A stretch of 64,000 nt of DNA from Gordionus sp. m RMFG-2023 (lineage: Eukaryota; Nematomorpha; Gordioida; Chordodea; Parachordodidae). The notes beneath the pieces were generated by a model. The model had not been told where the DNA came from and made no database searches. It saw only the letters and a program-made list of their open reading frames with translations. The position numbers were made by a program, and so were the translations under genes. Positions within the stretch are counted from its first letter, which is position 1, and the number at the start of each line of letters is the position of its first letter. Positions 43,991 to 55,142 of the stretch are shown piece by piece. The stretch spans positions 71,091,561 to 71,155,560 of the forward strand of contig NC_088775.1 in the NCBI RefSeq assembly GCF_954871325.1, read 5' to 3'.

Positions 43991-45238
43991 CAGAGTTGTT
44001 AAAGTAGCGCGCTACTCGCTACTTTTAAAAAATATAATGAATGTAAGTATAAACATGAAAATTTAAATATAATATCATAATTTTTATAATTTATTATTTA
44101 ATTTTGAAATTTAAATATATTTTCAATTTTTAATATATATTTTCAATCTGTGTTAATAATCTAAAATGGCATCGCCCATGGATATCCAAATCCTTGAAAG
44201 TGATTCAGACATGGAAGATTCAATGGAAGAAAATGTACTTAATAGCTCTAATAACGATTTCCCATTCCCTAGATTTGAAAAATTTTTTAAAATAAATATT
44301 AAAACAAAAACTGGATTCAAATTCCTGTGCTTAAAATGTAAAAAAAATATATCATCAAATCAATCGAGTAGCTATAACCTGAAGAAACACCTAAAGGTAA
44401 ATTGTTATTTTTACATTATAATATTATTTATTTTATTAGACTTGCTATAAGGAAATAGAGAAACATATAAAAAAATTTGGTATAGGAGAATCTTCATTCA
44501 AAAAGACAAATACTATCCAAACCAAATTAACTGATAATAAACATGCCAATATTTCACAAAAATTGGCTGATAAAGTAATTGTTGATTTTATTATTGACAC
44601 AGTTCAGCCATTGTCCTTGGTTGCGATAGGCTAATGGCGAAGCTGAATAATCTTACTCCAACAAACATAGATTGCCGAGTATCTACCATGAAGACATTCT
44701 CAAATAATTTTTTTGAAATTAAAGATGATTTAATAGAAAATCCAATTGATCTTTTTTTTCAATCAAAAAATATTGAAATGAATATTTTTGATAATTTTTC
44801 ACATATTAAAAATTTATATATAAAATTAAATACCCCCTTGCCCTCAAGTGCTAGTGTCGAGAGATTATTTAGTAAAGCAAAGCTTATACTTTCTGATCGT
44901 CGCTCTAGACTTCGGGATGATAATATTGAAATGATATTATTATTAAAATTCAACAAATTAAAATAAATATTTATTTATATTGCTTATTTTTTTATAATCT
45001 AAACTAACTATATTTTTATATTTATAAATGTTGATTTTTATATATTATTTATTATACATTTACATTATAAGCAAAAAAAAAATAAAAAAAAATTGTTTCA
45101 TTTTTTTCTAAATTTTTTTTTATAAAAAGTAGCTTAAAAGTTACTTTTGAAAAAAAGTAGCTAATAGCGCGCTACTTTTTTTGACAAATAGCTATAGCGG
45201 TAGCGCGCTACTTTTAAAAATAGCGTTTAACAACTCTG
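43991..45238 (+). mobile_element. BED-finger hAT, complete ends, catalytic core deleted
   Basis: Ends CAGAGTTGTTAAA and TTTAACAACTCTG (13-bp perfect inverted repeats), with CTTGCAAC duplicated on both sides (43983-43990, 45239-45246). Subterminal AGCGCGCTAC repeats lie at both ends. 44166-44396 encodes MASPMDIQILESDSD to FLCLKCKKNISSNQSSSYNL and KKHLK, a BED zinc finger. A 43-nt intron (44397-44439; GTAAATTG to TTTTATTAG) joins it to TCYKEIEKHIKKFGIGESSF. 44634-44966 encodes the C-terminal dimerisation block LPSSASVERLFSKAKLILSD. The DDE-bearing middle is deleted, so it is a non-autonomous copy. Confidence 0.9.
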
Positions 45239-45246
45239 CTTGCAAC

Positions 45247-45805
45247 TAATGTTATAAAAATTCACGGCTATCAATGAATTATCAATTATGATAAACTTAT
45301 TCAAATCATACTTTTTTTAAGCTAATTTTAAATAAAGTTTTCTTTATTTTGTTCATTTTTAATAAAATTGACTCCTTTTTTAGAAATTTTAAAAATGAGC
45401 CGCTTTAAGAAAATATTAACGACATCATTATCTAAATAATGTTTAAAAGAAAATTGAAAATATTTCATTGCAATTTTTAGTTTTAGGCATTTCAAATATT
45501 TTGAGGCTTTGATATTTTCTAATAGTTTACACTGAAACATAAATTAAAATTGAATTTTTCATTTTATTTTTCTATAAGAGTTGCTTCATATCGTTTCTCT
45601 TTTTTTTTGATGAATTAAGATATATTTGATAATGCCTTTAAAATTAAAATATAATTATAGCTTATGGATAAAATTGAATCAAATGTGTATGATCATTTTG
45701 AAGGTATAGAATTTTTAATTAGCTATATATGATTTGAGAAATAGTTTTCACTTTATTGTTCGATTTGGGTTACGCGATAATGACTCCGTTATACTCGAAA
45801 AAACG
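45247..45805. other. no gene recognised
   Basis: AT-rich. A lysine-rich 70-codon open frame on the minus strand (45540-45328) has no known motif, and I do not call it. Confidence 0.4.
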
Positions 45806-48800
45806 CAGGGGCGGACTGGCCATAATACCAGGTGTGCATTTTGCCCACGAGGCCGAGAGAAAATGCCGATTTTGAGGCCGATCAGGAAAATATAAAAAAC
45901 GAGGCCGATTAGAAAAAAAAGTATTATTAAATGCACAATATTTTCTCTTATCATTTATTTATTTTTAATATCGCATTCCTTGAGAATTATCATGTAATTT
46001 ACTATATTTGAATGCATAAAATATCAATAATGTCGCTTGAAGCTATATATAATTATCACGTGCTTTTCCTTGTTTTTTTCGAATGAAATGAAACCGCTTC
46101 CTTTTGAGCTTGAGTAGAGTGAAAATTAAGTTTTAATTAATTTATTATATTATATTTTTATAAATTGATATATTGTAAAAATAATATAGCAAACTTTTGT
46201 TATTGTATTTCTTGTTCTTAATTCATTGAAATTAAATAAAACCCAGGTATAATAATTTTAATAAATAAATTTTTGATCAATTTGATTTTCTAAAGTTTCT
46301 TTTAATATTAATTTATTGTTATTATATTATATTATTACTAACTAAGCTCAACTCAATGAACACAGATTGTTAAAATCTCACCTAATATTTGGATTGCAAC
46401 AATTTACTAATCATTTGCAAACAAATTTAATTTAATATTTATATAGCTATTTTTTGAGATGTATGTAAAAAGTCAAAAGTAAATAACTTATTTATATTTC
46501 ATAACCCATAGATAGTAATGTTTTTTTTATTATTCATCAGATTTTTATAAAATTATTTGAATTTCCAGTTCACAACTTGTAATATTTTTTTTAGCCTTAA
46601 GTTATAAATTAATAATAATAAATCTTTTATGTTATCATGCATAGAAATGCCAAAAGGAAATTTAAGGAGCTAAAAAATTAAGAGAAAATGTTGCTGGTCT
46701 CAAAGCAGCTGGTGCTGATCCAAAACAACTTAAATTATCTTTCTTTGATAAATCAATACCAAGTATTTCTAATACTATTACTTCATATTAAAAAATCTAT
46801 TATTTTAGGAATATCAACAACTACCTCCCATTCACATCTACCTGAAACAACTACATTATCTGAATCATCTTCCTTTATTATTGCATCAGTTCAATCATTG
46901 CCACACCCACCTAAGACTATATTACCAACCATTACATCAGATAAATCATTCACACACCCTTAAAATACATTATCCACAATTACAGAAATTCCATATTTAT
47001 TATCCTCACACTTGTCAGAAGCAACTACATCAATAATACCTTCAGATATTTCACAAAGTGGATTATCAGAATTGGATATGCATAAACATGAAAATTTTAA
47101 GCTTCAATTAACAGCTACTATACCACAAAAACTTGCATTCTTAATGCAACATCCTATACAACAAATAAATAGTAAATATGATAAATTATATTATCGAATG
47201 GTAATGAATGAAAAAATACCTAGAAAATGGATTACAATAGAACTAATGTGCAATAAAGCCAAAGCTGTGTACTGCTCAATCTGCCTGGCAGTTACAGTAT
47301 GCGAAAACACTTTTACAACAAGCTCAACAAATTTTCGTCATATGCATACAGTAATTAAAATACATGAAAATTCAAAAGTACATATTAGTGCTGTCGAGGC
47401 CTACCTCAGAGCATCAAAAAATAAGTCTTGATAATTCAATTAGTATTAAAATATTAAATGAAAAAAATCGACAAATTTATAGCAATGCTCACATAATAAA
47501 ACAAATATTTTAACTCTAATATATTATATAACTGTCAAATACGTCTGTAAAAAAAAAAGGTCTGTAAAAAAAAAATAAAGTTTTTAGACAAACAAAACTT
47601 ACCCTATGGGAATTTCCTGGAAATGATTCGTATTTATATCAAAAAATGATTCGTATTATATCAAAAAATGATCAAATACTAAAAGATCATTTAAGAAGGC
47701 TATTTTAAAGAGCAAACGTAGAAAAGAAAAGCTTAAACTCTCTGAAAAATCAAAATCGAAGGGAAGAGATTCTCTCATAACCTTGTTGTCGAAAACAACT
47801 GTAAACAAAGTTATAGATGTTGTTCTTGATCAAATCAGGAATCTGATAAAAAAGGGAGATTGGTAACAAACGGTTTAGTTTGCAAATGGATAGTACTCAA
47901 GACATTAGTGTTTATGATCAAGCAACTATTTGCCTACGATTCATATATAATGGAAAAATAACAGAAAGGCTTTTTACACTTACAAAAGTTACAAACTCTT
48001 CTGGAAAAGGATTTTTTGATATCTTGAGTGAATGCTTTCTAAAACATGGAGTTCAAATGAGAAATATAATTGAAGAATCATTTGATGGCGCGGCAAATAT
48101 GCGGGATGAATTTGTTGGGTTACAAGCTCTTATTAGACAAGAGGCTCCAAGTAGTTTGTATATTTGGTGTTATAGTCACATATTACTAAGTATATGTGAT
48201 TCATGCGATAATATTGAAGGCAAAAATTTATTTGGATATTTGAACAGACTAGCAACTTACTTTGGTGAATCATATAAAAAGATGGATGCTTGGGATAAAT
48301 AGAATAACTCATCTGGCCAAAATAAGTTGAGAAGACTGCAAAAAATAGGAGAGAAAAGATGGTGGCCACATGAAAAAGCCCTTAGATGGATATATGGCAA
48401 AGAGAGCCTACTTCCAATAACGATAAGTGCCTAACAATTTATAATTGATAATAAATCATTTGAGGCAAAACCCTCATCAGAAGCACAGTCTTTGATTGAT
48501 AATTTATGTAAATTAAGACTCTAAGTACTGATATAATATATTTAGAAATTTTTGAAATAATGGGGCCATTGTCATTATATCTTCAAGCTAAGAATTTAGA
48601 TATTTTATCAGCGTGGAAAATGATAGAAGATGCCAAGTCTTCTGTGCCATCTATAACTATTACTTCAATTAAAAATAAAGCAACAAAATGGTTTATAATT
48701 TAAATGGAACACTTTCATATTTAAAGCTCCCAGAGAGTATCTGGGTACGAACTGCTCTGTCAAAAAATCGAATAGGACGAGCGAAGAGAATATATAGTGA

Positions 48801-50034
48801 CGAAGGCCAAGATGAACGTCCTCAAGAATCGATTGACCTTTATAGGGTCGAAGTATTTCGTTCTATAATTGATCAAATTATAAACAGCTTGCCGGAACGG
48901 TTTACTGCGAATAAAGAGTTGAATGTGCAATATTTGCATCCAAGACATTTTGATGATATAAATAGTAAAGGTATTTCTGAAAAGGCCTTAGAAAAACTGG
49001 CACAATTGGCAATATATCTAGTGTTAAATTACGTAATGAATTGTGTTCATTTGCCAGTGTATTCAAAGATTTAGTGGGAGAATTAAATGAAACGGACGAT
49101 GATATCGTGTGTACAAGTGAGGAGTCATATGAAGAAGATGGAATATTACAAAATGATAATAACTCAGAGTGTGATAATAGATGTAACAAGTGTTTAATAT
49201 GCGTGTATGAAATTCTTAAAAGATACAATATGCATACAAGTGCTTACACTAATTTATTTTTGGCATATGAATACATTTTAACTTTATCATTTACGAGGTT
49301 AATTGTGAGAGAACATTTAGTAAATTAAAAATTATAAAAAATAGGCTGAGAGCTAATATAGGACAAGAAAAATTAGAAGCGTTTTTAATGATGTCATTTG
49401 AACGGGAACTATTAGCGCAGATTGAACTAGAAGATATTCTTGTTTATTTGCGCAAAGGTTCAAAGTTAATGAGAGATTTATTAACGTAAAAATTATATAT
49501 TAATTCTTTTATTTAAATCTATTTAAAATATGATCGGTGGTAGCAATTTTATTCTCTGTGCAATATTGTATAATTGCAATAATTTTTTATGTGAAATTAA
49601 TTGATTTTATATATTGAGTATGTATTATTTTATAATTAACATGTGATGGATTTAATTTTATAGTGCAATATCGTTGTAAATCTAATATAAAATATATGTG
49701 CAATAAATATGATTTTATATGTGCAATAAATATGATTTTATATGTGCAATAAATATGATTTTAGATGTGTAATTTTTTTAAATAAAATATATGATTATCG
49801 TGTCATTATTCTTTTCTTTTTTTTAAAATGTACATCGTTTGTACCTATTTTCAAAAATAAGAAGTTATAAAAATCATATAATTCGAAGAAGCCATTTAAG
49901 GGAACCCGGCCGAAGGCGGGGCAAAAGCGGGCCGAAGGCCCGCAAAATTAGAGGTACGGGGGTGAAGCCCTTATAAAAATGAGGGTGCTATTAAAAAAAG
50001 CCCACGAGGCCATAGCGTCGCCAGTCCGCCCCTG
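45806..50034 (+). mobile_element. hAT element (CAGGGGCGGACTGGC ends), copy 2
   Basis: Left CAGGGGCGGACTGGC, right GCCAGTCCGCCCCTG: perfect 15-bp inverted repeats. The left subterminal part CACGAGGCCGAGAG matches CCACGAGGCCATAG near the right end in the same orientation. A GAA-loop hairpin module lies at 49907-49946. Three tandem copies of ATATGTGCAATAAATATGAT lie at 49690-49760. Flanks AAAAAACG and GATACGTT do not match, so the target duplication is lost or one border is recombined. Transposase remains lie at 47012-49488. Same family as 16081-19748, but with more of the coding sequence. Confidence 0.82.
47012..49488 (+). pseudogene. ZMYM/TTF-type hAT transposase, broken
   Basis: 47012-47431: N-terminal TTF-like zinc finger, PRKWITIELMCNKAKAVYCS, then ICLAVTV and IKIHENSKVHISAVEAYL. 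47880-48302: RNase H-like core, ISVYDQATICLRFIY, ESFDGAANMRDEFVGLQALI then LYIWCYSHILLSICDS. About 48340: RWWPHEKALRWIYGKESL. 48688-49074: LPESIWVRTALSKNRIGRAK. 49320-49488: dimerisation region with RLRANIGQEKLEAFLMMSFE. At least four stops or shifts lie between these blocks. Upstream 46688-46963 is a Thr/Pro/Ser-rich open frame (TTTSHSHLPETTTLSESSS) that may be a linker before the finger. The family moves DNA by cut and paste; this copy is inactive. Confidence 0.75.
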
Positions 50035-50040
50035 GATACG

Positions 50041-50757
50041 TTTTGCAGTATTCGCTTAGAAGAGTTTACGGTAAGGGTTCGCTATAACAATCGCGATATT
50101 GGATTTCAAAGTTTTCTCATAATAGTATGTGCTAATCAAGATTCGTTATGAACGTTTCGTTTTTCTCTAAAATCTATTAGAGCTATAAATTCATGATATT
50201 TGGCCAAAAATTGTTATGTGGTAAAATTTTATCTGAATTTCATGAAACTCGTTTATAGTATAGATTCTAATTTACCTTCACTTTCAATAAAAATTGATTA
50301 TTATATAACAAAAAACTTGAATTTTTATATTTTTTTGGAAAATATAAAATTAGGGGAGGGAAAAAAAAATAATATTAAAAATTTTTAATGAAAATCGATA
50401 TTTGGTTTAAGGAAAAAAGGTCTAAAATTTTAAGAGAATGGTGGTCAAGGGAAGGAAATATACCTTTGGAGGCGGTAAGAATTTCTATAGTTTAATTATT
50501 TTTTTTAAATAAATTTGTTCTAAAGATGGAGACAACTTGAATCTATAACAGTTTTTGAAATCATTTCGGTGTATGCCAGCGAGATAACAATAGATATTTT
50601 TATTTAACTTAATCGCTGTAATGTTTTAAATATATTAACCTCTTCTTCCATGTGAATCACAAAAAGCTGTTTATATTTTAACAATCCCGTTCTTCACATC
50701 AAATAAATTTAAGGATTAAATGTATTTTTTTTTAATTTTAAAGAATAACGGATATAC
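50041..50757 (-). other. intron sequence, no repeat recognised
   Basis: AT-rich sequence between the hAT right end and the EGF exon. No motif. Confidence 0.4.
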
Positions 50758-50853
50758 TTTCTGAACATCTGATACCATAATAGCCTGAATCGCAATTACA
50801 ATATCCATCCTTCATATCACAAAGGTTTGTGTTTTTCCATAAGCAGTCACAAT
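50758..50853 (-). CDS. EGF-like exon, type A (most 5' intact exon)
   Basis: 96 bp, acceptor TTTAAG, donor GTATAT, phase 1-1. Reads CDCLWKNTNLCDMKDGYCNC then DSGYYGIRCSE: six cysteines, C-x-C ... C ... C-x-C ... C. Closest to the pair at 29294-29526. A TAACA pentanucleotide repeat (50944-50960) lies just upstream. No stop. Confidence 0.74.
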
Positions 50854-51189
50854 CTTAAATATTTTTTTTGCAAAGTATTTAATATTTGTGTATAGTTTTT
50901 AAAATAAATGAATATTATTGCCAAAATATATAATCTAGACCATAACATAACATAACATAAATGGATATATAATAAATTATATTTAATTTCATCTCAAGAA
51001 TGAATAAATATGTTTTGGCAAATTTTGATTATTTTAAGATGATAACATCGGTAGCGTTATTTTTTTTATCTAATCTAAAAGAAGGGTTTAAATTAATTAA
51101 ATTATTAATACAAAAAGATCCTGATTAGAAGATGTTCCAAATGGTTTGATTGTTTTATATACTCTAATAAATTTAAAATTTTTTATATG

Positions 51190-51870
51190 TCATAATGATA
51201 AATTGAATGCGGCCCTTAGTCAATTTGCGGGAAACGATTTCTGATAATTTTATCTCCAAAATGTCGATAGAATCCGTTCAGATAAGGAATACAAAACATC
51301 TACGCTCCAACTGATAATCAATATAAAGAGGACGAAGAACTTTCATCAAATTAAAGATGGACTCTGAAGAAGATTCTTGGTCAACATTTCCTAAGGAGAT
51401 AAAACCACTCTTCCATATCAGAAGACATTGACCGAACTGTAGATAGTGAGCGTATTAATTTGAAATATTTATAGTTGCATGATAATTACGGGGCAGATAT
51501 CCCTAACCAACCTGGATCTTATTGACTATTAACTTAGTAACGACTCTATTAATAATCCTGAGAAATCTTCTTTTACCTAGCGCATAGTGCTCTGGAGCTT
51601 CTGCCAATAAATAGATGGCAAATTAGTTAAGAATGAGTATTTCAAAAATGAATTCATAATAATAATGAATAAATACTGGCCTAAGTACGCCAAATGCATA
51701 GAGCCAACATTGAAGAAGAAACCAAACGATAGCATTTTCTATTTACCTCTTTTCCTTATTCCTAAAATTGTTGATTCTCTTAAGATCATTTCAGATTTCT
51801 CAAAGATTTCATTTTTTCTGTTTCTTATAAGTTTTTATAATCCTTGCACCCATTTTCAGCGCTATTAATA
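51190..51870 (+). mobile_element. possible LINE trace (endonuclease region)
   Basis: The stretch is less AT-rich than its surroundings. About 51292 reads IQNIYAPTDNQYKEDEEL, resembling the N.YAPT block of APE-type LINE endonucleases. About 51430 reads DRTVDSERINLKYL. About 51610-51690 reads DGKLVKNEYFKNEF and MNKYWPKYAK, like the linker of L1/Tx1-type elements. All are in shifting frames. The assignment is weak. Confidence 0.3.
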
Positions 51871-52122
51871 TTGATTTGTTCTTTGTTATTTTGTAGATGT
51901 AGATTTTTCAGTTTTCAGATGAAGAAAACAAATAAAGAGAGATCCCCTCCCTAAGCACATTCTTTGCACCCTATTTTCTTTAATATACTCCTTTGTTTCT
52001 GTCAAAGTCATAAAATATCTAAATTATTTCATATGCCTTGACGACATTATTTTTTATAAATTTTTAAAAGAGGCTACCTTGATAATAAATTTTAAATGGC
52101 ATTTAGAAAATCTATTATGAAA
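51871..52122. other. no gene recognised
   Basis: AT-rich, no motif. Confidence 0.4.
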
Positions 52123-53928
52123 GACCGGGGCTGGCAGGTGGAGCGATAAGACAAACGTCTATAACTCATCTTTAGGGCTAATTGTTTTAAATTTGGTCAA
52201 AGGATGTATTATCATTCATACTATCTACCATATGTTCGTCTTGGGAGCTGTGCATCCAAAGATATTGATCAAACGCAATTATTTAGCTCCTTTTCACAAA
52301 CCTTTTGGTATATTTTTGAAACAAAACTTTTATTAAAATAGAATATAGTTCTCATGTCTAATCTGCCCAATAAACTTAAACATGGTCCGAGGGTTTTTTT
52401 AAGCTTATCTTGAATAATTGCTAAAGTTTAAACTAAATCACTACCCATGGAGCTATACGGGTAAAATGACAGTGAAGCAAGAATTTTTCAGAACTATTCC
52501 ACAAAATATTAGTGGGTTTTCTGCCTTTGGAATTTACCTATTAAACCCAATTTTACTGATTATATTTGTAATGAGCGTAGAGATTAACCATTTGGGATGA
52601 CATTATTTCTCGTGATACCCAAAACGCTGCTTCAAACTCTAAACAGCTGATAAGTCTAATCCAATTAGTGCTGTAAATGTTTCTTCAAAAAAGAAACGCA
52701 TTAATTGATACGTCTGAAAAAGTAACATGTTACTCGTAACTAAAAAATAAAATATTATATACAAAAATTATTTTCCCCTATATATAATATAAATAATATA
52801 TTATAAGAAATTTTTGTAATAATTTTTTATTTTAACGACAATTGATTTTCAAAATTTTGCTCAGATAAACAAGAGCGGTCGCTTTTTTTTTGTCAAAATC
52901 TTTTCTTAAACTGGAAATAAGCTCAAGCTTTCTTCTTTCGTTGACCTTTAATTTTATCCAGGGCTAATCCAATTTAAATAGCGGGTAAATTATTGCATAG
53001 TATTCATCTTTGTTACATAGCCTTAAAATCATATATAAATAATATATTTTTTAATTAACACTAACCATATACAATATAATATTCATCTAAGAATGATTTG
53101 TCATAATTTGAAAATCTTTAATAAGGCTATCTATTAATTTCACGGACTTATAAAAGGAGTTCCATCTGGTTATAACCGGTTCAATGAGATATCTTCCCAT
53201 TTTTAATTAAAATGGTTGCAGTTTGAAGATTTCCTATTTCACAATTGAGGTTGAAATATTTAAGTTAGGATACAATTTACACTTATAAAGTGTATACTTT
53301 ATTCCTTAATTTTCTTTATTGGTGTAAAAAATGTATATGTTGGAGCCAGGTTAGGGTTAAATCATCTAGTAATATGAAGAAATATGAATAAATGACATAA
53401 TATTCTTTATAAAATAAATGATAATAATATTCTTTATAAAATAAATGATAATAATAATTAACATACTTTGATTGATTCAATATTGATTAGATTAACAATC
53501 TTGACTGAAAATTTAACAACCAAAATTTAAAATAAAAATGAAGGAATTTGATGATTGATCTGATTTAAAAACTCGGCATAAATTATTTCTAAAATTTAAA
53601 AAATAAATAAAAGAAATTTTATAATACAATAAAATAATATATGTTTTTTTTTCCATACTTTTCGAGGAAAAATTGAAAGTAATGCATAATGTTTTGCGTT
53701 ATTATTACTCAAAAAAAACACGTTACCGTTACTCGTTACCTCTAGAAGAAGGTATTGAATGGCGTTTCTAAAAATTTCCCCGTGATTCAGTGGGTAACGT
53801 CGTTAGTAAACGTTACCTTTTAGAAATTACTCTAAAGCACTATATCCAATCATAAAATATGTTCATTTATAATAAAAATATAATTCTATCGCAAAAAAGC
53901 AAAATACCTGCCATATCACTGGTCTCCC
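52123..53928. mobile_element. inverted-repeat element related to 22756-23572, split by another element
   Basis: The left part has GACCGGGGCTGGCAGGT and GGAGCGATAAG; the right part, reversed, gives GGGGAGACC then GGCAGGTATTT. ACCGGGG followed by GCGATA is shared with 22770. Internal text AACTCATCTTTAGGG parallels the other copy loosely. The piece 52666-53842 is a later insertion. Borders are approximate. Confidence 0.45.
52666..53842. mobile_element. non-autonomous hAT-type element nested in inverted-repeat element
   Basis: Left TAGTGCTGTAAATG, right CTCTAAAGCACTA. Flanks AATCCAAT (52658-52665) and TATCCAAT (53843-53850) match at 7 of 8. Subterminal motifs AACATGTTACTCGTAAC (52733) and ACGTTACCGTTACTCGTTACC (53721) are inverted relatives. 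1177 bp, AT-rich inside, no transposase seen. Confidence 0.65.
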
Positions 53929-54127
53929 CTATATCTAAATAATTTAAGTGTCTTTTCCCGATTTAAAATACCTTTGGCATCTTATGATCCTTAAAAATAT
54001 TATTTGTTCATTTTATTTATAATAGATATAGAAGAAAAATAATTAATAGCTAATTGTCCAGAAATTTACTATTCTTACTTTCATATTAAGATATTGCCTG
54101 AAAATCAAATTATTTGCCCTAATCAAT

Positions 54128-54319
54128 CAGGGGCGTCACTAGTATTTACCAAAAAATTTTATTAAATTATCTTATTTTAGCCAATATTATCCAAAATTAC
54201 TTTTTTTAGCTAACATTATCTAAATTCTTGGTATAAAAAATTCAAAATTTTGAGGGGGCTCTTCAAATTTTTCAAGGGGCTTGAAACTCTTCCCCCCCCC
54301 CCTTCTAGTTATACCACTG
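54128..54319. mobile_element. 192-bp hAT-type MITE with perfect 8-bp target duplication
   Basis: Starts CAGGGGCGTCACTAG and ends CTAGTTATACCACTG. TAATCAAT flanks both sides (54120-54127, 54320-54327). A 12-C run lies near the right end. Related to the ends at 1521, 22477 and 63103. Confidence 0.87.
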
Positions 54320-54462
54320 TAATCAATTAATTTAAATAATTTCCTATTATTAGTAATTCAAACTAAATATTAATAATACTCTATAGTATAACCATGCAAC
54401 CAAAGTTATTAATATTATTGCTTTGATATTGATATTTTTGCAAATAAACTTGGCTTGGCTAA

Positions 54463-54505
54463 CATCTTTTTCCTAAAAACAAAGGATCCTCTTGGAGTTT
54501 TCGAT
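54463..54505 (-). pseudogene. trace of an EGF type D exon
   Basis: Minus strand reads KEDPLFLGKRC followed by a stop, matching KEDSSFLGKRC of the exon at 29036-29135. The front half with the first cysteines is gone. The following intron-like text is also similar, so this is a relic of a block duplication that carried D and A modules. Confidence 0.5.
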
Positions 54506-54631
54506 ATAAATACAAAATCTAATTTTCTCATCTAAATCATATTCAAATAAGATAATCTTATAGTTTCTTCGAAAGAATAGCAATTTATTTTAAAATAATT
54601 CCCAATATAGTTAAAATTATTTAAAATATGA

Positions 54632-54781
54632 TAATATTAAAAATCTGGACCAGACTGAGCCGTAAATTGCTCTAATATTAAAAAATTCGTCGGGTTTAAA
54701 ATTTAAAAAAAGAATTGGGCTTAAAATAGAAAATTATTTAAATCCCGGCAGGGCTGAAAATTTTAATCTCCCTCTCAAAAG
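54632..54781. repeat. GGCCCGG-family fragment
   Basis: CTGGACCAGACTGAGCCG, TCGTCGGGTTTAAAATT and CCCGGCAGGGCTG blocks with AT spacers; adjacent to the next MITE. Termini not seen. Confidence 0.4.
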
Positions 54782-55142
54782 TAGAGATCTGCAAAAGTAG
54801 ACCCGGGTCATTACCAGCCCTGCCTCAGGCTTCGGGCCAGTTCTAATATTATTTATAAAATTGGACTTGCGGGGTTTAAATTTTGATATAAAAATGAAAT
54901 ATTTTAAAATTTTTGCAGAATAAGGAGCTAACATTTTTTAAACGTTTGTAGAATGATCAAAATCTCGATCATTTTCAGTGTAAAAATGTAAAACTATGGT
55001 GAAAAAAATGAATTTATAAATAAATTTCTCGGCCTGAAGGAACGAACGAATAATTTATAATTCGGGTTGAGATTTTTGGGACAAATTTAAAAAAAATTCC
55101 GGGCCTGACCGAGCTTGGCAAATTAGGCCCGTCACTACTCTA
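54782..55142. mobile_element. GGCCCGG-family MITE, worn
   Basis: Starts TAGAGATCTGCAAAAGTAG, the same start as 31096, and ends TCACTACTCTA. Contains GACCCGGGTCATTACC and CCGGGCCTGACCGAGC. No target duplication is visible (CTCAAAAG / CAGGTAGG). Confidence 0.65.

Larger units (their letters stand above)
15064..50853 (-). other. extent of a multi-EGF gene with transposon-filled introns
   Basis: Six EGF-like exons lie in the same orientation at 50758-50853, 42580-42669, 29431-29526, 29294-29389, 15516-15605 and 15064-15160, with a disrupted one at 29036-29135 and a trace at about 54463-54505. Each is bounded by AG and GT. All but the last begin with two bases completing a codon and end with one extra base (phase 1 at both sides), so they can be joined in any order without frame loss. 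Phase-1 symmetrical EGF exons are the usual pattern for shuffled extracellular modules. That all belong to one gene is an inference; tandem related genes are possible. Signal peptide and membrane parts are not seen, so the 5' and 3' ends lie outside or are unrecognised. It is likely a secreted or cell-surface protein. Confidence 0.55.

Noticed and set aside
45328-45540. 70-codon minus-strand open frame, Lys/Phe/Ile-rich
   Set aside because: The composition is that expected of AT-rich DNA, and there is no motif, neighbour or splice signal to support it.
49690-49760. CRISPR-like short repeat array (ATATGTGCAATAAATATGATTT units)
   Set aside because: Only three head-to-tail units with no spacers, inside a hAT 3' tail; a simple tandem repeat.
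51190-52600. Host gene in the less AT-rich stretch at 51.2-52.6 kb
   Set aside because: No open frame longer than about 68 codons, no splice structure, and a few LINE-like phrases; the right half belongs to the ACCGGGG inverted-repeat element.
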